Below are positions 16,853 to 27,600 of a stretch of DNA of 64,000 bases, piece after piece. The position numbers and the translations under genes are program-made. The notes below the pieces were generated by a model. The model did not search any database and had not been told where the DNA came from. It saw only the letters and a program-made list of their open reading frames with translations. Within the stretch, counting starts at the first letter, position 1. Every line of letters starts with the position of its first letter. The DNA comes from Novosphingobium profundi (GTDB taxonomy: Bacteria > Pseudomonadota > Alphaproteobacteria > Sphingomonadales > Sphingomonadaceae): NCBI RefSeq assembly GCF_018491765.1, contig NZ_JABWCU010000015.1, positions 113,879 to 177,878 of the forward strand, written 5' to 3'.

Positions 16853-18868
16853 GTGAAGGACCTTTTGCGCGGGGCGACCGCGCCACTCCGACAGGTCATG
16901 CTGGCAGGCGCACTGGCCGCCGGTCTCGGCATTGCCACTCCGGGCCAGACCGCCGCGCCTGCGGTCACGACGGCTCCCGCATCGATGGCGCAGAGCAAAC
17001 GCCCGATCACCCCGGACGACATCATGGGCCTGACAGACGTCCACGACCCGCAGATTGCGCCCGATGGCGCGCAGGTTCTTTACGTTACCCAGCCCCGCCT
17101 GGCGACCGGTGATCCGGATCGTTCGGAAATCTGGACCGCGGCCACGGATCGCGTCTCTCCCCCCTTGCGCCTGACGCAGGGCACATGGAAGGAGGCGAGC
17201 CCGCGCTGGTCGCCGGATGGCACGGCCATCGCCTATATCTCGAACCGCAAGGCGCCTGACGACCCGACCGGCACCGCCACGCGCCAGGTCTGGATCGTCC
17301 GCCCCGGCCGCGAGGCGCCTCGCCCCGTGACGCGCTTCGCAGATGGGGTGCGCAGCTTTGCCTGGGCCCCGGACGGCCAGAGCCTCGCGGTGCTGGCGCG
17401 CGCGCCACACGATGGCACCGCCCTCCCGATCGAGGAGGTCGATGCACCGGGCGCCCCGGTCGACCTTTGGATCCAGGACCTTGGCTCGGGCACCGTGCGG
17501 CGCCTCGCGGTGGAAGGCCGCACGCTGTCCGACATCAGCTGGTCACCCGATGGCACGCGCATTGCCCTGCGCGCGGCCACGACGTCGGGCCTCAACGACC
17601 GTTTCTACCATTCCGAGCTGCGCGTGTTAGACGTCGCGAGCGGCGCAACTCTGCGCACGCTGAGCCCGAGCGCCTACAGCGCAGCCAGCTGGTCGCCCGA
17701 CAGCCGCAAGGTCGCCTTTACCGCCCCGGCACGCGGCACCGTGGGGATCGATGCCTTCGTCGCCGACGTCGCGACGGGAAAGGCGCGCAAGGTCGGCGCC
17801 AATCTCGACGGCACGATCCGGCAGATCGCCTGGTCGGGCCAGGCCGACACGCTCCTTGCTCGCGCCGTCCAGCACACCCGCGTGCAGATCGTCCGCATCG
17901 ACGCGAAGACCGGACGGACCAGCCCGTTCATCCCCTTTGAAGGCCGCGTCGCGGACTTTTCGGTGGCGCCGGGCGGCCGCGTCGCCCTTGCCGCGAGCAC
18001 GCCCGAGCGTCCCGCCGACATCTGGATCGAGCAGGATGGCGCGCTGGCCCTTCTGACCGACCTCAACCCGCAAGTCCGCGCGCTTGCCCTCGGCTCGGTC
18101 GAGACCGTGCACTGGACCAGCCGCCGCGACGGACAGACCATCTACGGCGTGCTGGTGCTGCCGGCGGACTACGATGCGGGCACCCCGCGCAAGACGGTCG
18201 TCCTCGCTCACGGTGGCCCGCACGAAGCCTGGGCCACGGCCTGGCAGGGCAGCTGGATCGACTGGGCGCAGCTTCTTGCCGGCCACGGCTATGCAGTGCT
18301 CCTGCCCAATCCGCGCGGTTCGGCAGGTCAGGGCAACGCCTATGCACGCGGGGTGATTTCAGGCTGGGGCACGCGGGACTACCAGGACCTGACCGATGGC
18401 GTGGACATGCTGGTGGCGCGCGGCATCGCCGACCCGGCACATCTGGGCATCGGAGGCTGGAGTTACGGCGGCTTCCTCTCGGCCTGGGCGGTGACCCGCG
18501 ACAGCCGCTTTCGCACTGCCGTGGTCGGTGCGGCGCCCACCGATCCGCTGACCTTCGCGCTTGCCACCGACACGCCCGACTTCGTGACCGCCTACTTCGG
18601 CCTTCCGCCCGAAGCGATGAAACGGATGGACCGATCGGCCCCCTTGCGCGCGCTTGGCAAGGTCGCGGTGCCTGTGCTCGTCCTCCATGGCGAAGCGGAT
18701 ACGCGCGTGCCGCTGTCCCAGGGGCTGGCCTTCTACCGTGGCCTTCGCCTGCTCGGGAAGCCGGCCAGCATGGTCACCTATTCGGGCGAGCCGCACCGCA
18801 TCGGCGGCGCCCACCATCAACGCGACATCCAGGAGCGCGTGCTCGCCTGGTTCGATGCGCACCTTTGA
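16853..18868 (+). CDS. Exported S9 family (prolyl oligopeptidase-type) peptidase
   Basis: A 671-residue protein. A signal peptide (MLAGALAAGLGIATPGQTAA) is followed by a WD/TolB-like beta-propeller with repeated WSPDGT units (about residues 50-400) and a C-terminal alpha/beta hydrolase. The catalytic triad is visible as GWSYGGF (Ser nucleophile), HGEADTRVP (Asp) and EPHRIGGAHH (His). S9 acylaminoacyl or dipeptidyl peptidases cleave short peptides. The export signal puts it in the periplasm, where it could process peptides imported by the receptor upstream. The start is GTG 16853 with AGAGGA about 8 bases upstream. The amidase gene follows after 31 bases. Confidence 0.9.
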   Translation: MKDLLRGATAPLRQVMLAGALAAGLGIATPGQTAAPAVTTAPASMAQSKRPITPDDIMGLTDVHDPQIAPDGAQVLYVTQPRLATGDPDRSEIWTAATDRVSPPLRLTQGTWKEASPRWSPDGTAIAYISNRKAPDDPTGTATRQVWIVRPGREAPRPVTRFADGVRSFAWAPDGQSLAVLARAPHDGTALPIEEVDAPGAPVDLWIQDLGSGTVRRLAVEGRTLSDISWSPDGTRIALRAATTSGLNDRFYHSELRVLDVASGATLRTLSPSAYSAASWSPDSRKVAFTAPARGTVGIDAFVADVATGKARKVGANLDGTIRQIAWSGQADTLLARAVQHTRVQIVRIDAKTGRTSPFIPFEGRVADFSVAPGGRVALAASTPERPADIWIEQDGALALLTDLNPQVRALALGSVETVHWTSRRDGQTIYGVLVLPADYDAGTPRKTVVLAHGGPHEAWATAWQGSWIDWAQLLAGHGYAVLLPNPRGSAGQGNAYARGVISGWGTRDYQDLTDGVDMLVARGIADPAHLGIGGWSYGGFLSAWAVTRDSRFRTAVVGAAPTDPLTFALATDTPDFVTAYFGLPPEAMKRMDRSAPLRALGKVAVPVLVLHGEADTRVPLSQGLAFYRGLRLLGKPASMVTYSGEPHRIGGAHHQRDIQERVLAWFDAHL

Positions 18869-18899
18869 CCCTGTGGCCGTGTGACAAGGAGACTTCGGC

Positions 18900-20474
18900 A
18901 TGACACAAGCAACCACCCCCGTGGGCCTGCGCCGGCGCGACGTTCTGACCCGCTCCGCCGCGCTGGCTCCCGCCCTGGGCTCTGCCCTCACCGCGCCGGC
19001 CGTGCTGGCCGCATCCAGGGAGAATGCACCTGTGAATGACATCCTCGACATGAGCGCAGTCTCGCTCGCCAAGGCCTTGCGCAGCAAGGAACTCTCCGCG
19101 CGTGAAGTCATGTCCGCGCATCTCGAACGGGTTGATGCGCTCAACCCCAGGTTCAACGCCATCGTCTCGCGCATCGATGGCGATGCCGCGCTGGCCCAGG
19201 CCCGCAGGCTCGACGAGGACGCAGCCAAAGGTCACTTTCGCGGACCTCTTCATGGCTTCCCTCACGCGGTCAAGGATACCGCCTCCACCCGTGGCATCGC
19301 CAGCACGCAAGGCTCGCCGATCCTGAAGGACAACATTCCCGATGCAGATGCGCTGGTCGTCGCACGCATGCGCGCGGCCGGAGCAATCTTCGTGGGCAAG
19401 AGCAACGTGCCCGAATTCGCACTGGGCTCGCATTCCTACAACCCTGTCTTCGGGATCACGCGCAACGCCTACGATCCGCGCAAATCCGCCGGAGGCAGCA
19501 CCGGAGGCGGCTCGGTGGCGCTGGCGCTGCGCATGGTGCCTCTGGCCGACGGCAGCGACTTCGGCGGATCGCTGCGCAATCCGGCCGGATGGAACAACGT
19601 GTTCGGCTTCCGCCCGTCCTGGGGCCGGGTTCCCTCGCTCCCCAACACCGACCTTTTCTGGCAGAATTTCGCCACGTCAGGACCGATGGGCCGCCATGTC
19701 GAGGACGTGGCGTTGCTGATGTCGGTCCAGTCCGGCCCCGATCCACGTGCCCCCTTCGCGCAGGACGACGACCCGACCCTCTTCGCGCAGCCGCTCGAAC
19801 GCGACTGGAAGGGCGCACGCATCGGCTGGCTGGGCGATCTGGGCGGAGCCCTGCCCATGGAAGCGGGCGTGCTGCAGACCTGCGAGAAGGCGCTGGGTGC
19901 CTTTGCATCCCTGGGCATGGAAGTGGCCGAAGCCAGCTTGTCCGAAGACGCCGAAGCGATGTGGCAGACCGCCGTCACGCTGCGCCACTGGTCGGTAGGC
20001 GCCGACCTTCAGGGCTTCTACGATGATCCCGATACGCGCCGTCTGATGAAACCCGAGGCGATCTGGGAAGTCGAAGGCTACAAACGCCAGACTGCCCCGC
20101 AGCTGGTCGCCGCAAGCGAAGGCCGCACCCGCATCGCCAAGGCGTTCCAGGAGGCTTTCACCCGCCATGATTTCCTTGCGCTCCCGACCGCGCAGGTCTT
20201 CCCCTTCGATGCCGACCAGCACTGGCCCCACGAGATCGCCGGACGCCGCATGGATTCCTACCACCGCTGGATGGAAGTCACCCTGCCAGCCACCATGGCC
20301 GCCTTGCCGGTCCTCGCCATTCCGGCAGGTTTTGGCGGCGCAGGGAAGCTTCCCATCGGCATTCAGCTGATCGGCCCGCGCAACGCCGATCTGGCCGTCC
20401 TGCAACTGGGGCACGCCTACGAGAAGGCGAGCGCCTGGATCGCGCAGGCCCGCCCGCCGGTGCTGAGCGCCTGA
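18900..20474 (+). CDS. Amidase-signature hydrolase with Tat-type signal
   Basis: A 524-residue protein of the amidase signature family. The N-terminus has a twin-arginine-like leader (LRRRDVLTRSAALAPALG) ending near Ala-Ala. The Ser-cisSer-Lys triad maps to AVKDT (Lys), SAGGSTGGGS (cis-Ser) and DFGGSLRNPA (nucleophile Ser). The signature has Thr where most members have a second Ser. It hydrolyses an amide, possibly peptide or aryl amides, in the periplasm. AAGGAGA lies 8 bases upstream of ATG 18900. It follows the S9 peptidase closely and is probably co-transcribed with it. Substrate unknown. Confidence 0.9.
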   Translation: MTQATTPVGLRRRDVLTRSAALAPALGSALTAPAVLAASRENAPVNDILDMSAVSLAKALRSKELSAREVMSAHLERVDALNPRFNAIVSRIDGDAALAQARRLDEDAAKGHFRGPLHGFPHAVKDTASTRGIASTQGSPILKDNIPDADALVVARMRAAGAIFVGKSNVPEFALGSHSYNPVFGITRNAYDPRKSAGGSTGGGSVALALRMVPLADGSDFGGSLRNPAGWNNVFGFRPSWGRVPSLPNTDLFWQNFATSGPMGRHVEDVALLMSVQSGPDPRAPFAQDDDPTLFAQPLERDWKGARIGWLGDLGGALPMEAGVLQTCEKALGAFASLGMEVAEASLSEDAEAMWQTAVTLRHWSVGADLQGFYDDPDTRRLMKPEAIWEVEGYKRQTAPQLVAASEGRTRIAKAFQEAFTRHDFLALPTAQVFPFDADQHWPHEIAGRRMDSYHRWMEVTLPATMAALPVLAIPAGFGGAGKLPIGIQLIGPRNADLAVLQLGHAYEKASAWIAQARPPVLSA

Positions 20475-20521
20475 TCTCCAGTTGCGGCGCCCGCGCGCTC
20501 TTTCCCAACGAGGCATCCGCG

Positions 20522-20720
20522 ATGAAATTTCCCACAGGCGCCCCAGTCGACCTTACCGACCTCATCCGCTCGCACCTGCTGGCCTGGCTCGTCACCTCGG
20601 GCGCAGAAGGTTTCGATGCTTCCGCTCGTCGCCGAGTCCGATCCGGGCGGAGAGATCGTAGCGCTCATCGGCCATTACAGCGCGCGAACGCCGGGCGCCT
20701 CGGTCCTGGCCCCCAGGGCT
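20522..20720 (+). pseudogene. Remnant of a PaiB-like FMN-binding regulator gene
   Basis: From ATG 20522 the frame reads LTDLIRSHLLAWLVTSGAEG. After one base slips near 20610 it continues in another frame as LPLVAESDPGGEIVALIGHY and SARTP. Together they resemble the start of FMN-binding negative regulators of the PaiB type (D-L-...-LVTS-G-...-LPLL...-L-GH-AR). No continuation is found after about 20720, so the gene is frameshifted and truncated. The rest of 20475-20963 holds nothing recognisable. Confidence 0.5.
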
Positions 20721-20963
20721 CGTCCCCTTTGTGAACGAGCGTCCGTTGGAAAACGCGGCGCGTCACCGGCTGCTGCGCCGTCGCCACCGGCACCGCCGTC
20801 GCAGGCTGCCAGGGTGCAGACCGAAACCGCAACCGGCAACGATGTCCGGCTGAACGGCCTCGACGCTACCACACCGCACCTGCACGATTGAGGCCAGCCT
20901 AGCCTACCCTCGCCACGGCATCCTGCGGATGCCGGGCAGGTCGACAATTTCTCCCATTGATTT

Positions 20964-22520
20964 TCAGGCGATGCGCTGGACACGCGGACTTTCTGGTCTG
21001 ACCTCATAACATGCAAGAGTGCTTGCGGGCGCGCCCTTTGCACTGACGTGATCGAGAATCCTGACGTCGGTCGTCCAGCGTTTCGGCGTAATATCGAAGA
21101 CCTGGTAGCCTCGCTTGTCGTGGTAGAGATCCAGATTAGGGTTGTTAGAGAGCAGGTGCCGGCTTGCCTTTTCGCCGCCGCCGTCTCCGCCCGAGGAGAT
21201 CGAGGTGGCGAGAAATTCGACCGCGACCTTTTCCCCGGCCGGATCGTCATCGCGCAGCGCCACGCTGCCGACCGCGTGCTTGTGATGATCCCCGCTCGAC
21301 ACCACCACATTGGTCAATCCGTGGCGCCGGATGCTTTCGATCACGCGCGCCCTGGCAGGCCGATAGCCGTCCCACAGATCGGTCTGGAAAATGGGTTCCT
21401 GCGTCCCGGGTTCGCGGAAGTCCAGTTGCATCATGATGACCTGCTGCGCCAGAAGATTCCAGGTCGCCCCGTTCCCCAGCCCCTCGTCTAGCCAGGCCTC
21501 CTGCACGCTGCCCAGCATCGAGGGGCTGTTATGGACTTGCGGCGTGCAGCCGGCCGACCAGGGATCGTCGCTGCAGGGCTGATCGGTTCGGTAGCTGCGG
21601 GTGTCGAGCACGTGGGTTCGCAACAGGCGGCCGTAGTCAAGGCGTCGATAGGCGGTGATCCCGCCCGGGCGAGGCATCTGCGCGCGGCGTACCGGAACGT
21701 TCTCATACCACGCCTGAAGGCCGGCAAACCGGCGCAGCGCGAATATCTCTGGTGGCGTACCGGCCTGGTCGAATTCGCCTGCCCAGTTGTTGTTGACCTC
21801 GTGGTCGTCGAAGGACATCGCGAAAGCGCAGGCGTGGTGCGCGGCCTGCAGATCGGGGTCCATCTTGTACTGGGCATAGCGGCGGCGGTAGTCGTCCAGA
21901 CTGTACAGCGTCTCGCCCAGATGCTGCCGCACGATAGGACCGCCAAGCGGACGCGGCCCGGCTTCGTAGATGTAGTCGCCGTAATGGAAGACGAGGTCGA
22001 GATCGTTTTCCTGCGCCAGTGCCCGATAGGCATCGTAGTAGCCAATCTCCCAGTTCTGGCACCCGGCGACCCCAATCCGCACGCGGTCGACGGGCGCCGT
22101 CGCGGGAGGCGCGGTGCGCGCCCGTCCGACCGGGCTGACATCGCTGCCGGCCACATGGAACCGGTACCAATAGTGGCGGTGGGGCTCGAGACCGCTCAAT
22201 TCGACATGGACGCTATGGCCCAGTTCCGGACGCGCGAGCGATTGCCCTTTACGCGCGATCTTGGAAAAGGCTTCGTCTTCGGCGACCTCCCAACCGACCG
22301 GAACACTCTGCGCGGGCATGCCCCCATGGGGGGCCAGGGGATCCGGTGCCAGCCGTGTCCAGATCACGAAGCCATCGGGCCAGGGATCGCCCGCCGCTAC
22401 GCCCAACGTGAACGGATTGGTGCCCAGGCCTGTGGCGAGTACCGAGCGCGAAGGCGTCAGACCTGCCAGCGCGGCGAGGTAGGTGGCGTTGCGAAGCAAC
22501 ATGCGGCGGTCGAAGGACAT
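20964..22520 (-). CDS. PhoD-family alkaline phosphatase/phosphodiesterase
   Basis: A 518-residue protein with a short leader (RRMLLRNATYLAALAGL) resembling a Tat signal, then an N-terminal beta domain (FTLGVAAGDPWPDGFVIWTR) and the PhoD metallophosphatase core. Metal-binding and active-site stretches include VAGCQNWE, DLVFHYGDYIYE, FDDHEVNNNW and VVVSSGDHHKH. PhoD enzymes release phosphate from mono- and diesters in the periplasm, usually with Ca2+ and Fe3+. It lies alone on the minus strand between the two sigma/receptor modules and is divergent from the second sigma factor gene. No Pho box was identified. Confidence 0.92.
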   Translation of the reverse strand: MSFDRRMLLRNATYLAALAGLTPSRSVLATGLGTNPFTLGVAAGDPWPDGFVIWTRLAPDPLAPHGGMPAQSVPVGWEVAEDEAFSKIARKGQSLARPELGHSVHVELSGLEPHRHYWYRFHVAGSDVSPVGRARTAPPATAPVDRVRIGVAGCQNWEIGYYDAYRALAQENDLDLVFHYGDYIYEAGPRPLGGPIVRQHLGETLYSLDDYRRRYAQYKMDPDLQAAHHACAFAMSFDDHEVNNNWAGEFDQAGTPPEIFALRRFAGLQAWYENVPVRRAQMPRPGGITAYRRLDYGRLLRTHVLDTRSYRTDQPCSDDPWSAGCTPQVHNSPSMLGSVQEAWLDEGLGNGATWNLLAQQVIMMQLDFREPGTQEPIFQTDLWDGYRPARARVIESIRRHGLTNVVVSSGDHHKHAVGSVALRDDDPAGEKVAVEFLATSISSGGDGGGEKASRHLLSNNPNLDLYHDKRGYQVFDITPKRWTTDVRILDHVSAKGAPASTLACYEVRPESPRVQRIA

Positions 22521-22742
22521 GGTTCGAGGCTTCCCCGGCTTTGGTCATGGCAAAGTCCCGGCAGGTAGCGGCAACGCGCGGCGCAACTCGCTCCTGCAGA
22601 GGCCGGCTCGGGACGAGAACGGGCGGCCGCCATTAGGGATGACGCGAAGAGCCTCACGTGCCTCCATGCCGAGTTGAAATTTATTTTTTCAGGGAAAGCT
22701 GCGGCACAAAGCCGGAAAATTGCAGGCGGTTCGGTCGTAAAA

Positions 22743-23381
22743 GTGAAACACGCCGCCACTAGGCGAAGCCTCCAGTTGCTCGCCCCATCTTCGCTGCTGG
22801 ACCTGCCCGTGTCTCAACTGCGCCCTATTGATCGTTGGTTTATCGACCAAATACTGCCGCATGAAGTGGCCTTCATGCGCTACGCGATCCGTCTCGCTCG
22901 CAGCGAGGACGAAGCCAGCGATCTTCTGCAGGAATGCTACGCAAAGCTCCTCGGGCTTTCCGGGTTCGCCGCCATCACCAATCCCCAAGGCTATGCCATG
23001 CGGGTGATCCACAATCTGGCGATGGAGCGTTTCCGCAAGGCACAAGTGGTCGAATTCGCGCCGCTGCGGGCGGCCTCGGAGATCGAATGCATGGACGATA
23101 CGCCGGACAGTTTTCGCATACTTGCCGGAAAGCACCAGCTCGAACGCGTAGAGGAAGCCATCGAATCCTTGCCCGAGCGCTGTCGGGTGGCGTTGGTGCG
23201 GCGGCGCTACGAGGAGCAGAGCCCGCGCGAGATCGCCTCGGACCTCGGTATCAGTGTGTCCACCTTCGAAAAGCGGCTTGCGCGGGCCGTCGCTCTTGTC
23301 GCAAGGGCGCTCACGCCTGCGACTCCGCCCGTCGATGCCACGGGTAAGTCACTCTCGGGAATTGAGAAAATAGCATTTTGA
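22743..23381 (+). CDS. ECF RNA polymerase sigma factor (FecI-like), module 2
   Basis: Sigma-70 family ECF factor. Region 2 is HEVAFMRYAIRLARSEDEASDLLQECYAKL with MRVIHNLAMERFRK, and region 4 is LPERCRVALVRRRYEEQSPREIASDLGISVSTFEKRLARA. It is followed by a FecR gene and a TonB receptor with an STN domain, so it should drive receptor expression on ligand binding. The start is uncertain: GTG 22743 is used here (212 residues), with TTG 22674 and GTG 22809 as alternatives and no clear ribosome site for any. It is only distantly similar to the module 1 sigma factor. Confidence 0.85.
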   Translation: MKHAATRRSLQLLAPSSLLDLPVSQLRPIDRWFIDQILPHEVAFMRYAIRLARSEDEASDLLQECYAKLLGLSGFAAITNPQGYAMRVIHNLAMERFRKAQVVEFAPLRAASEIECMDDTPDSFRILAGKHQLERVEEAIESLPERCRVALVRRRYEEQSPREIASDLGISVSTFEKRLARAVALVARALTPATPPVDATGKSLSGIEKIAF

Positions 23382-23477
23382 ATTATCCCGGTGCGTTCGA
23401 TATATTGACCTCTCGCCCTGCGCACTTCGCGCAGCGCATGGCGGTTTGCGACGCCGCCGCGCTCACGATGTTCGAAA

Positions 23478-24539
23478 ATGCCTGATCCGATCTCTTTTCC
23501 GAACACCGACGATGTCCTCGACACCGCAGCGCGGTGGTTCGCGGCACTCGATGCAGGCACCGCCGACATCGCCGATTTCGAGGCATGGCGAGCGGCCAGC
23601 CCCTCACACGCGATTGCCTACGCGCGTGTTGTGGCGGGTTGGGAGGCGCTTGCAGAGAAGACTTTCGAGGGAGCCGGAAAAGCCGAAAAGCCCTATGGGC
23701 AGGCAAGCGAGGTCCGCCACCTGTCGGCGGCGCAAGCCGGCAATGGCCCGCGCATCCACGAGCCGTCGATATCCCGGCGCAACTGGCTCAAGGCCGCAGC
23801 AGTGGGCGCGCCAGTCCTGGCGATGGGCGCGACCGTCTTCACGCAGCGCGCCCTTGCCTGGCACACCGAACGGACCAGCATCGGCGAGGTGCGGAAGCTC
23901 GCGCTGCCAGACGGAAGTCACGCCGATCTCAATACGGATTCGGTGCTCCGCTGGAAAGTGACCGACAACGGGCGCCATTTTCAACTCGAGCGCGGCGAGA
24001 TGGCGCTCGATCTGGTTCCAGGAGCACCTTCGATCCTCGAAGGCGGCGGCGTGAGCACGCCTCTGGAGGCAGGCGTCTTCCACGCGCAGGTCGGGCCAGG
24101 CACACTCGAGATCACCTTGGTTTCCGATGCTGCCCGGGCTTCTCGTCCCCAGCCTGCCGAGGCTGCGGGCGCGCGCAGGAAAGTCCGGTCTTCGTTGGGG
24201 CAACTGACGCTGCCAATCAAGCTTCACGAATCCGTTGTGCTAGGGCCGCAACTGGCTCCCGTCGTTGCCGTACGCAGCACGCAGGAGGCCGAAGCCCTCA
24301 TGGCCTGGCGCAAGGGCGAGATCATATTTCTCGATCTTCCCCTTTCGGACGCCGTCGCGCGTTTCAACCGGTACCTGACGCCCGGCAGGAGGATTATCGT
24401 TTCCGACCCGGCACTCGCTGGGGAACATGTGGGAGGACGTTTTGCGATCGACAATCCGGCCGAGTTCATGGAATCGGTGGCCCTTACGCTCGGCGCGCGG
24501 GTGACTCCTGCCGGACAGGGCTTCCAGCTGGTTCGCTGA
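23478..24539 (+). CDS. FecR family anti-sigma/signal relay protein, module 2
   Basis: A 353-residue FecR homolog. The N-terminal domain has AARWFAALDAGTADIADFEAWRAASPSHAIAYARV. A membrane segment near residues 105-122 (LKAAAVGAPVLAMGATVF) follows SISRRNW, an unusual Tat-like context. The periplasmic part holds LALPDGSHADLNTDSVLRW and LERGEMALDL, then a C-terminal STN-like part (DLPLSDAVARFNRYL). It links the downstream receptor to the sigma factor encoded 96 bases upstream. The gap between the two genes contains no feature. Confidence 0.9.
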   Translation: MPDPISFPNTDDVLDTAARWFAALDAGTADIADFEAWRAASPSHAIAYARVVAGWEALAEKTFEGAGKAEKPYGQASEVRHLSAAQAGNGPRIHEPSISRRNWLKAAAVGAPVLAMGATVFTQRALAWHTERTSIGEVRKLALPDGSHADLNTDSVLRWKVTDNGRHFQLERGEMALDLVPGAPSILEGGGVSTPLEAGVFHAQVGPGTLEITLVSDAARASRPQPAEAAGARRKVRSSLGQLTLPIKLHESVVLGPQLAPVVAVRSTQEAEALMAWRKGEIIFLDLPLSDAVARFNRYLTPGRRIIVSDPALAGEHVGGRFAIDNPAEFMESVALTLGARVTPAGQGFQLVR

Positions 24540-24589
24540 GCCTGCGGAAATACCCCCGCGAAAAATTTTTCCAGACAACATGGAGGCTC

Positions 24590-24644
24590 CCCCTTCGCTT
24601 CGCGTCATCGCGTTGAAGGGCACCGGGATGGTGCTGCGAAGGGG
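24590..24644 (+). repeat. Leader inverted repeat upstream of TonB receptor 2
   Basis: CCCCTTCGC (24590-24598) and GCGAAGGGG (24636-24644) are perfect complements, with a smaller CGCG...CGCG hairpin inside. The right arm holds the only G-rich ribosome-site candidate, about 10 bases before the receptor ATG at 24654. Folding could therefore limit translation. No poly-T follows, so it is not a simple terminator. Confidence 0.45.
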
Positions 24645-24653
24645 TATCATTTC

Positions 24654-27600
24654 ATGCAGTTCAACAGCCTGAGGCTTTCCGCCGCCATGGCCACCCTCGC
24701 GCTGGCCAGCGCACCCGCGATGGCGCACGCACAGACAGTGCAGTTCGACATTCCCGCGCAACCGCTGAACAAAGCGTTGATCGCCTATTCGAAGCAGGCC
24801 AACGTGCGGATTGCCTTCCCTGCGGATGCGATCAAGGGAAGGACTTCGGTCGCCATTCGCATTGCGATTCCGCCGCACGACGCGCTCGTTCGTCTGATCG
24901 CAGGTTCGGGCCTGCACATCGTGCGCGAAGATGGACAGGTCGTAGTCCTAGCGGAAGAGGGGCCAGGCGACAGGGCGAACCCGATCGACGCAGATGCCAT
25001 CATCGTCAGTGGCATCCGGGAGAGCCTCGACAAGGCGGTGCAGATCAAGCGCAAGGACAGCCGCATCGTCGACGTGGTGGCGGCCGAGGACATCGGAAAG
25101 CTGCCCGACAACAACATCGCCGAGGCCCTCCAGCGTGTGCCCGGTGTCGCGATTACGCGTGACGAAGGCGTCGGCACCGGAGTGTCGATCCGCGGCCTTG
25201 GGCAGAACCTGATCCAGCTCAACGGACGAACGACCCTGGGCGGCGGGCGCGATGGCATCAACTTCCAGGACATGCCGCCCGAACTGCTCGCGTCGGTCAA
25301 GGTCATCAAATCGCCGACCCCCAAGATGATCGAAGGCGCGCTTGGTGGTACGATCGAAATGGAGACCCAGCGCCCGCTCGACCTCAAGGAAACGGTCATC
25401 AGCATGTTCGGGCGCGGCGAATATGGTGACAGTGTCGACAAGACCGGTTTTTCGATCGGCGGCCAGATCGGCCACACCTGGGACCTTGGCGACGCCGGGG
25501 ATTTCGGCGCGATCTTCGACGTTTCCTACTACGACCAGAAGCTGCGCCAGGATGAGCAGCGCCCGCTGCTCAACGTCCAGGACGTCGATCTCGACAACGA
25601 TGGCACGATCTCGGACGACGAGACCGATCTGATCGTGCCCAAGAATTCCAGTTCGACGACCAACACCGAGGACCGTCGCCGCCTGGCCCTGCACACGATG
25701 CTGCAGTGGGCCCCGGCATCGGGCAACGGCAACTTCTATGTCGATGCGACCTACACGCGTTTCGAGAACACGTTCGCCGGCTACGAAAGCTTCATGTTCG
25801 ACGGCACCGTAGATACCAGCAAGCCGATCACGGTGGGCAACAACGGAGAGCTGACGCACTACACGCTCACCGGCGCCAACTACGCGTTGGCCTCGACGGC
25901 CAATTTGCGCCACACCGACACCTACAATACGGCCTTGGGCGGTGAGTGGACGTTCGGCCGCCTCAAGACCACGGGCGAGGTTTCCTACGTCAAGGCAAAG
26001 GGTCGTTCGGTCGCTCGCCAGCTCCACTTTCGCCCAATGGACACCGAAGCCGAGGCGGCGAACCCCTCCGGCAACAACTATGCCACCGCCGACTTCACCT
26101 ACGACACCACCGATCCCGACAGTCTGCCCGCGATCAGCATCGTCAACTCGATCGATATCAACGATCCCTCGAACTACGTCCTGCGCATCTTCCGCGACCA
26201 GAATACCTACACCGACGACGACGAATATGCCGGCCGGCTCGACCTCTCCTATGACAATGCCGGAGGGCCGCTTTCCACGCTGATTTCCTCGTTCGACTTT
26301 GGCGTGCGCGCAACCACGCGCAAGCACAGCAGCTACTCGCGCGACTTGCAGTACACAGGTCTCGACAACGGCCTGAAGGATGCAAACGGCAATCCGATCA
26401 CGATTTCCGCAACCGCGTTCTCGGACTACCTCACGGGCCTGCCCTATCACGATGCCTTCCCGACCTACATGGACGTGGACTATGGCTGGCGTGATGGCGG
26501 CGTCTATCTCGCTCCGTCGGCGCTGTCTCAGGACAATATCCAGTCATTGCGCAACCTGCTCAATTCGCTCACCAGCGATACGAGCAGCGAGATCCCGACC
26601 TCGATCGATATCGACCCCTCCACGATCTCGCATATCACCGAAAAGACCCAGGCGCTCTACGGCCAGTTCAACCTCGACACGACCCTCTTCGGGATTCCGA
26701 TGACTGGCGTCGTCGGTGCCCGCTGGGTTCGCACCGACCAGCGTACCGAGGGCATGGAGGAAGACGCGGAGACTGGCGAATACGTCGAGGCCCTGGCCAA
26801 CCGCACCTATTCCGACTTTCTGCCCAGCGCGAACCTGACGTTCGATTTGCGTAACGACCTGCGCGTGCGCGTGGCCGCCGCCAAGGTCATGCGCCGTCCC
26901 GGGTTCGGCGATCTGAGCCCGGCACTGACCACGAATTTCAACCTCACAGGCGGCAGCCGCGGCAATCCGGATCTCGATCCCTACCGCGCAACCCAATACG
27001 ATCTCTCGGTCGAATGGTACCCGAGCAAGAGCAACATGATCTCGGCCGCGGTTTTCTACAAGAACGTGGCCAGCTTCCTGCGCTCGACCTCGATCTGTCT
27101 CGACCGCCCGGACATCATCGAAATGGTCGACGACAGCGTGATCTCGCAGACCTGCCGGCTCGACGGCAGCACCGAGAACATTGACTCGAGCACCGACCGC
27201 GACCTGCTCGGCCTGACGGTGACCACACAGACCAACGGGCATTCGGGTACGGTCAAGGGACTCGAGTTTGCCGTCCAGCAGGCATTCGACTTCCTGCCGG
27301 GCCCGCTCTCGGGGCTCGGCGTGATCGCCAACTGGACTTATGCCGACAGCGAGGATCCCAATGGTATTCCACTTGAGAATATCTCGCACAACACCGTCAA
27401 TCTCATTGGCTATTACGAGGATGGCAAGTTCTCGACCCGCCTGGCTTACAACTACCGCGACAAGTATCTGGCGACGAGCTACGATACCAAGGTGCGTTCG
27501 ATCGGCCTCTATCCGGAACTGGGCGACGACGACCCCACACTTGGCAACGCCTATAGCCACGGCGCCCAGCAGCTCGACTTCAGCGCAGCGTACAAGATCT

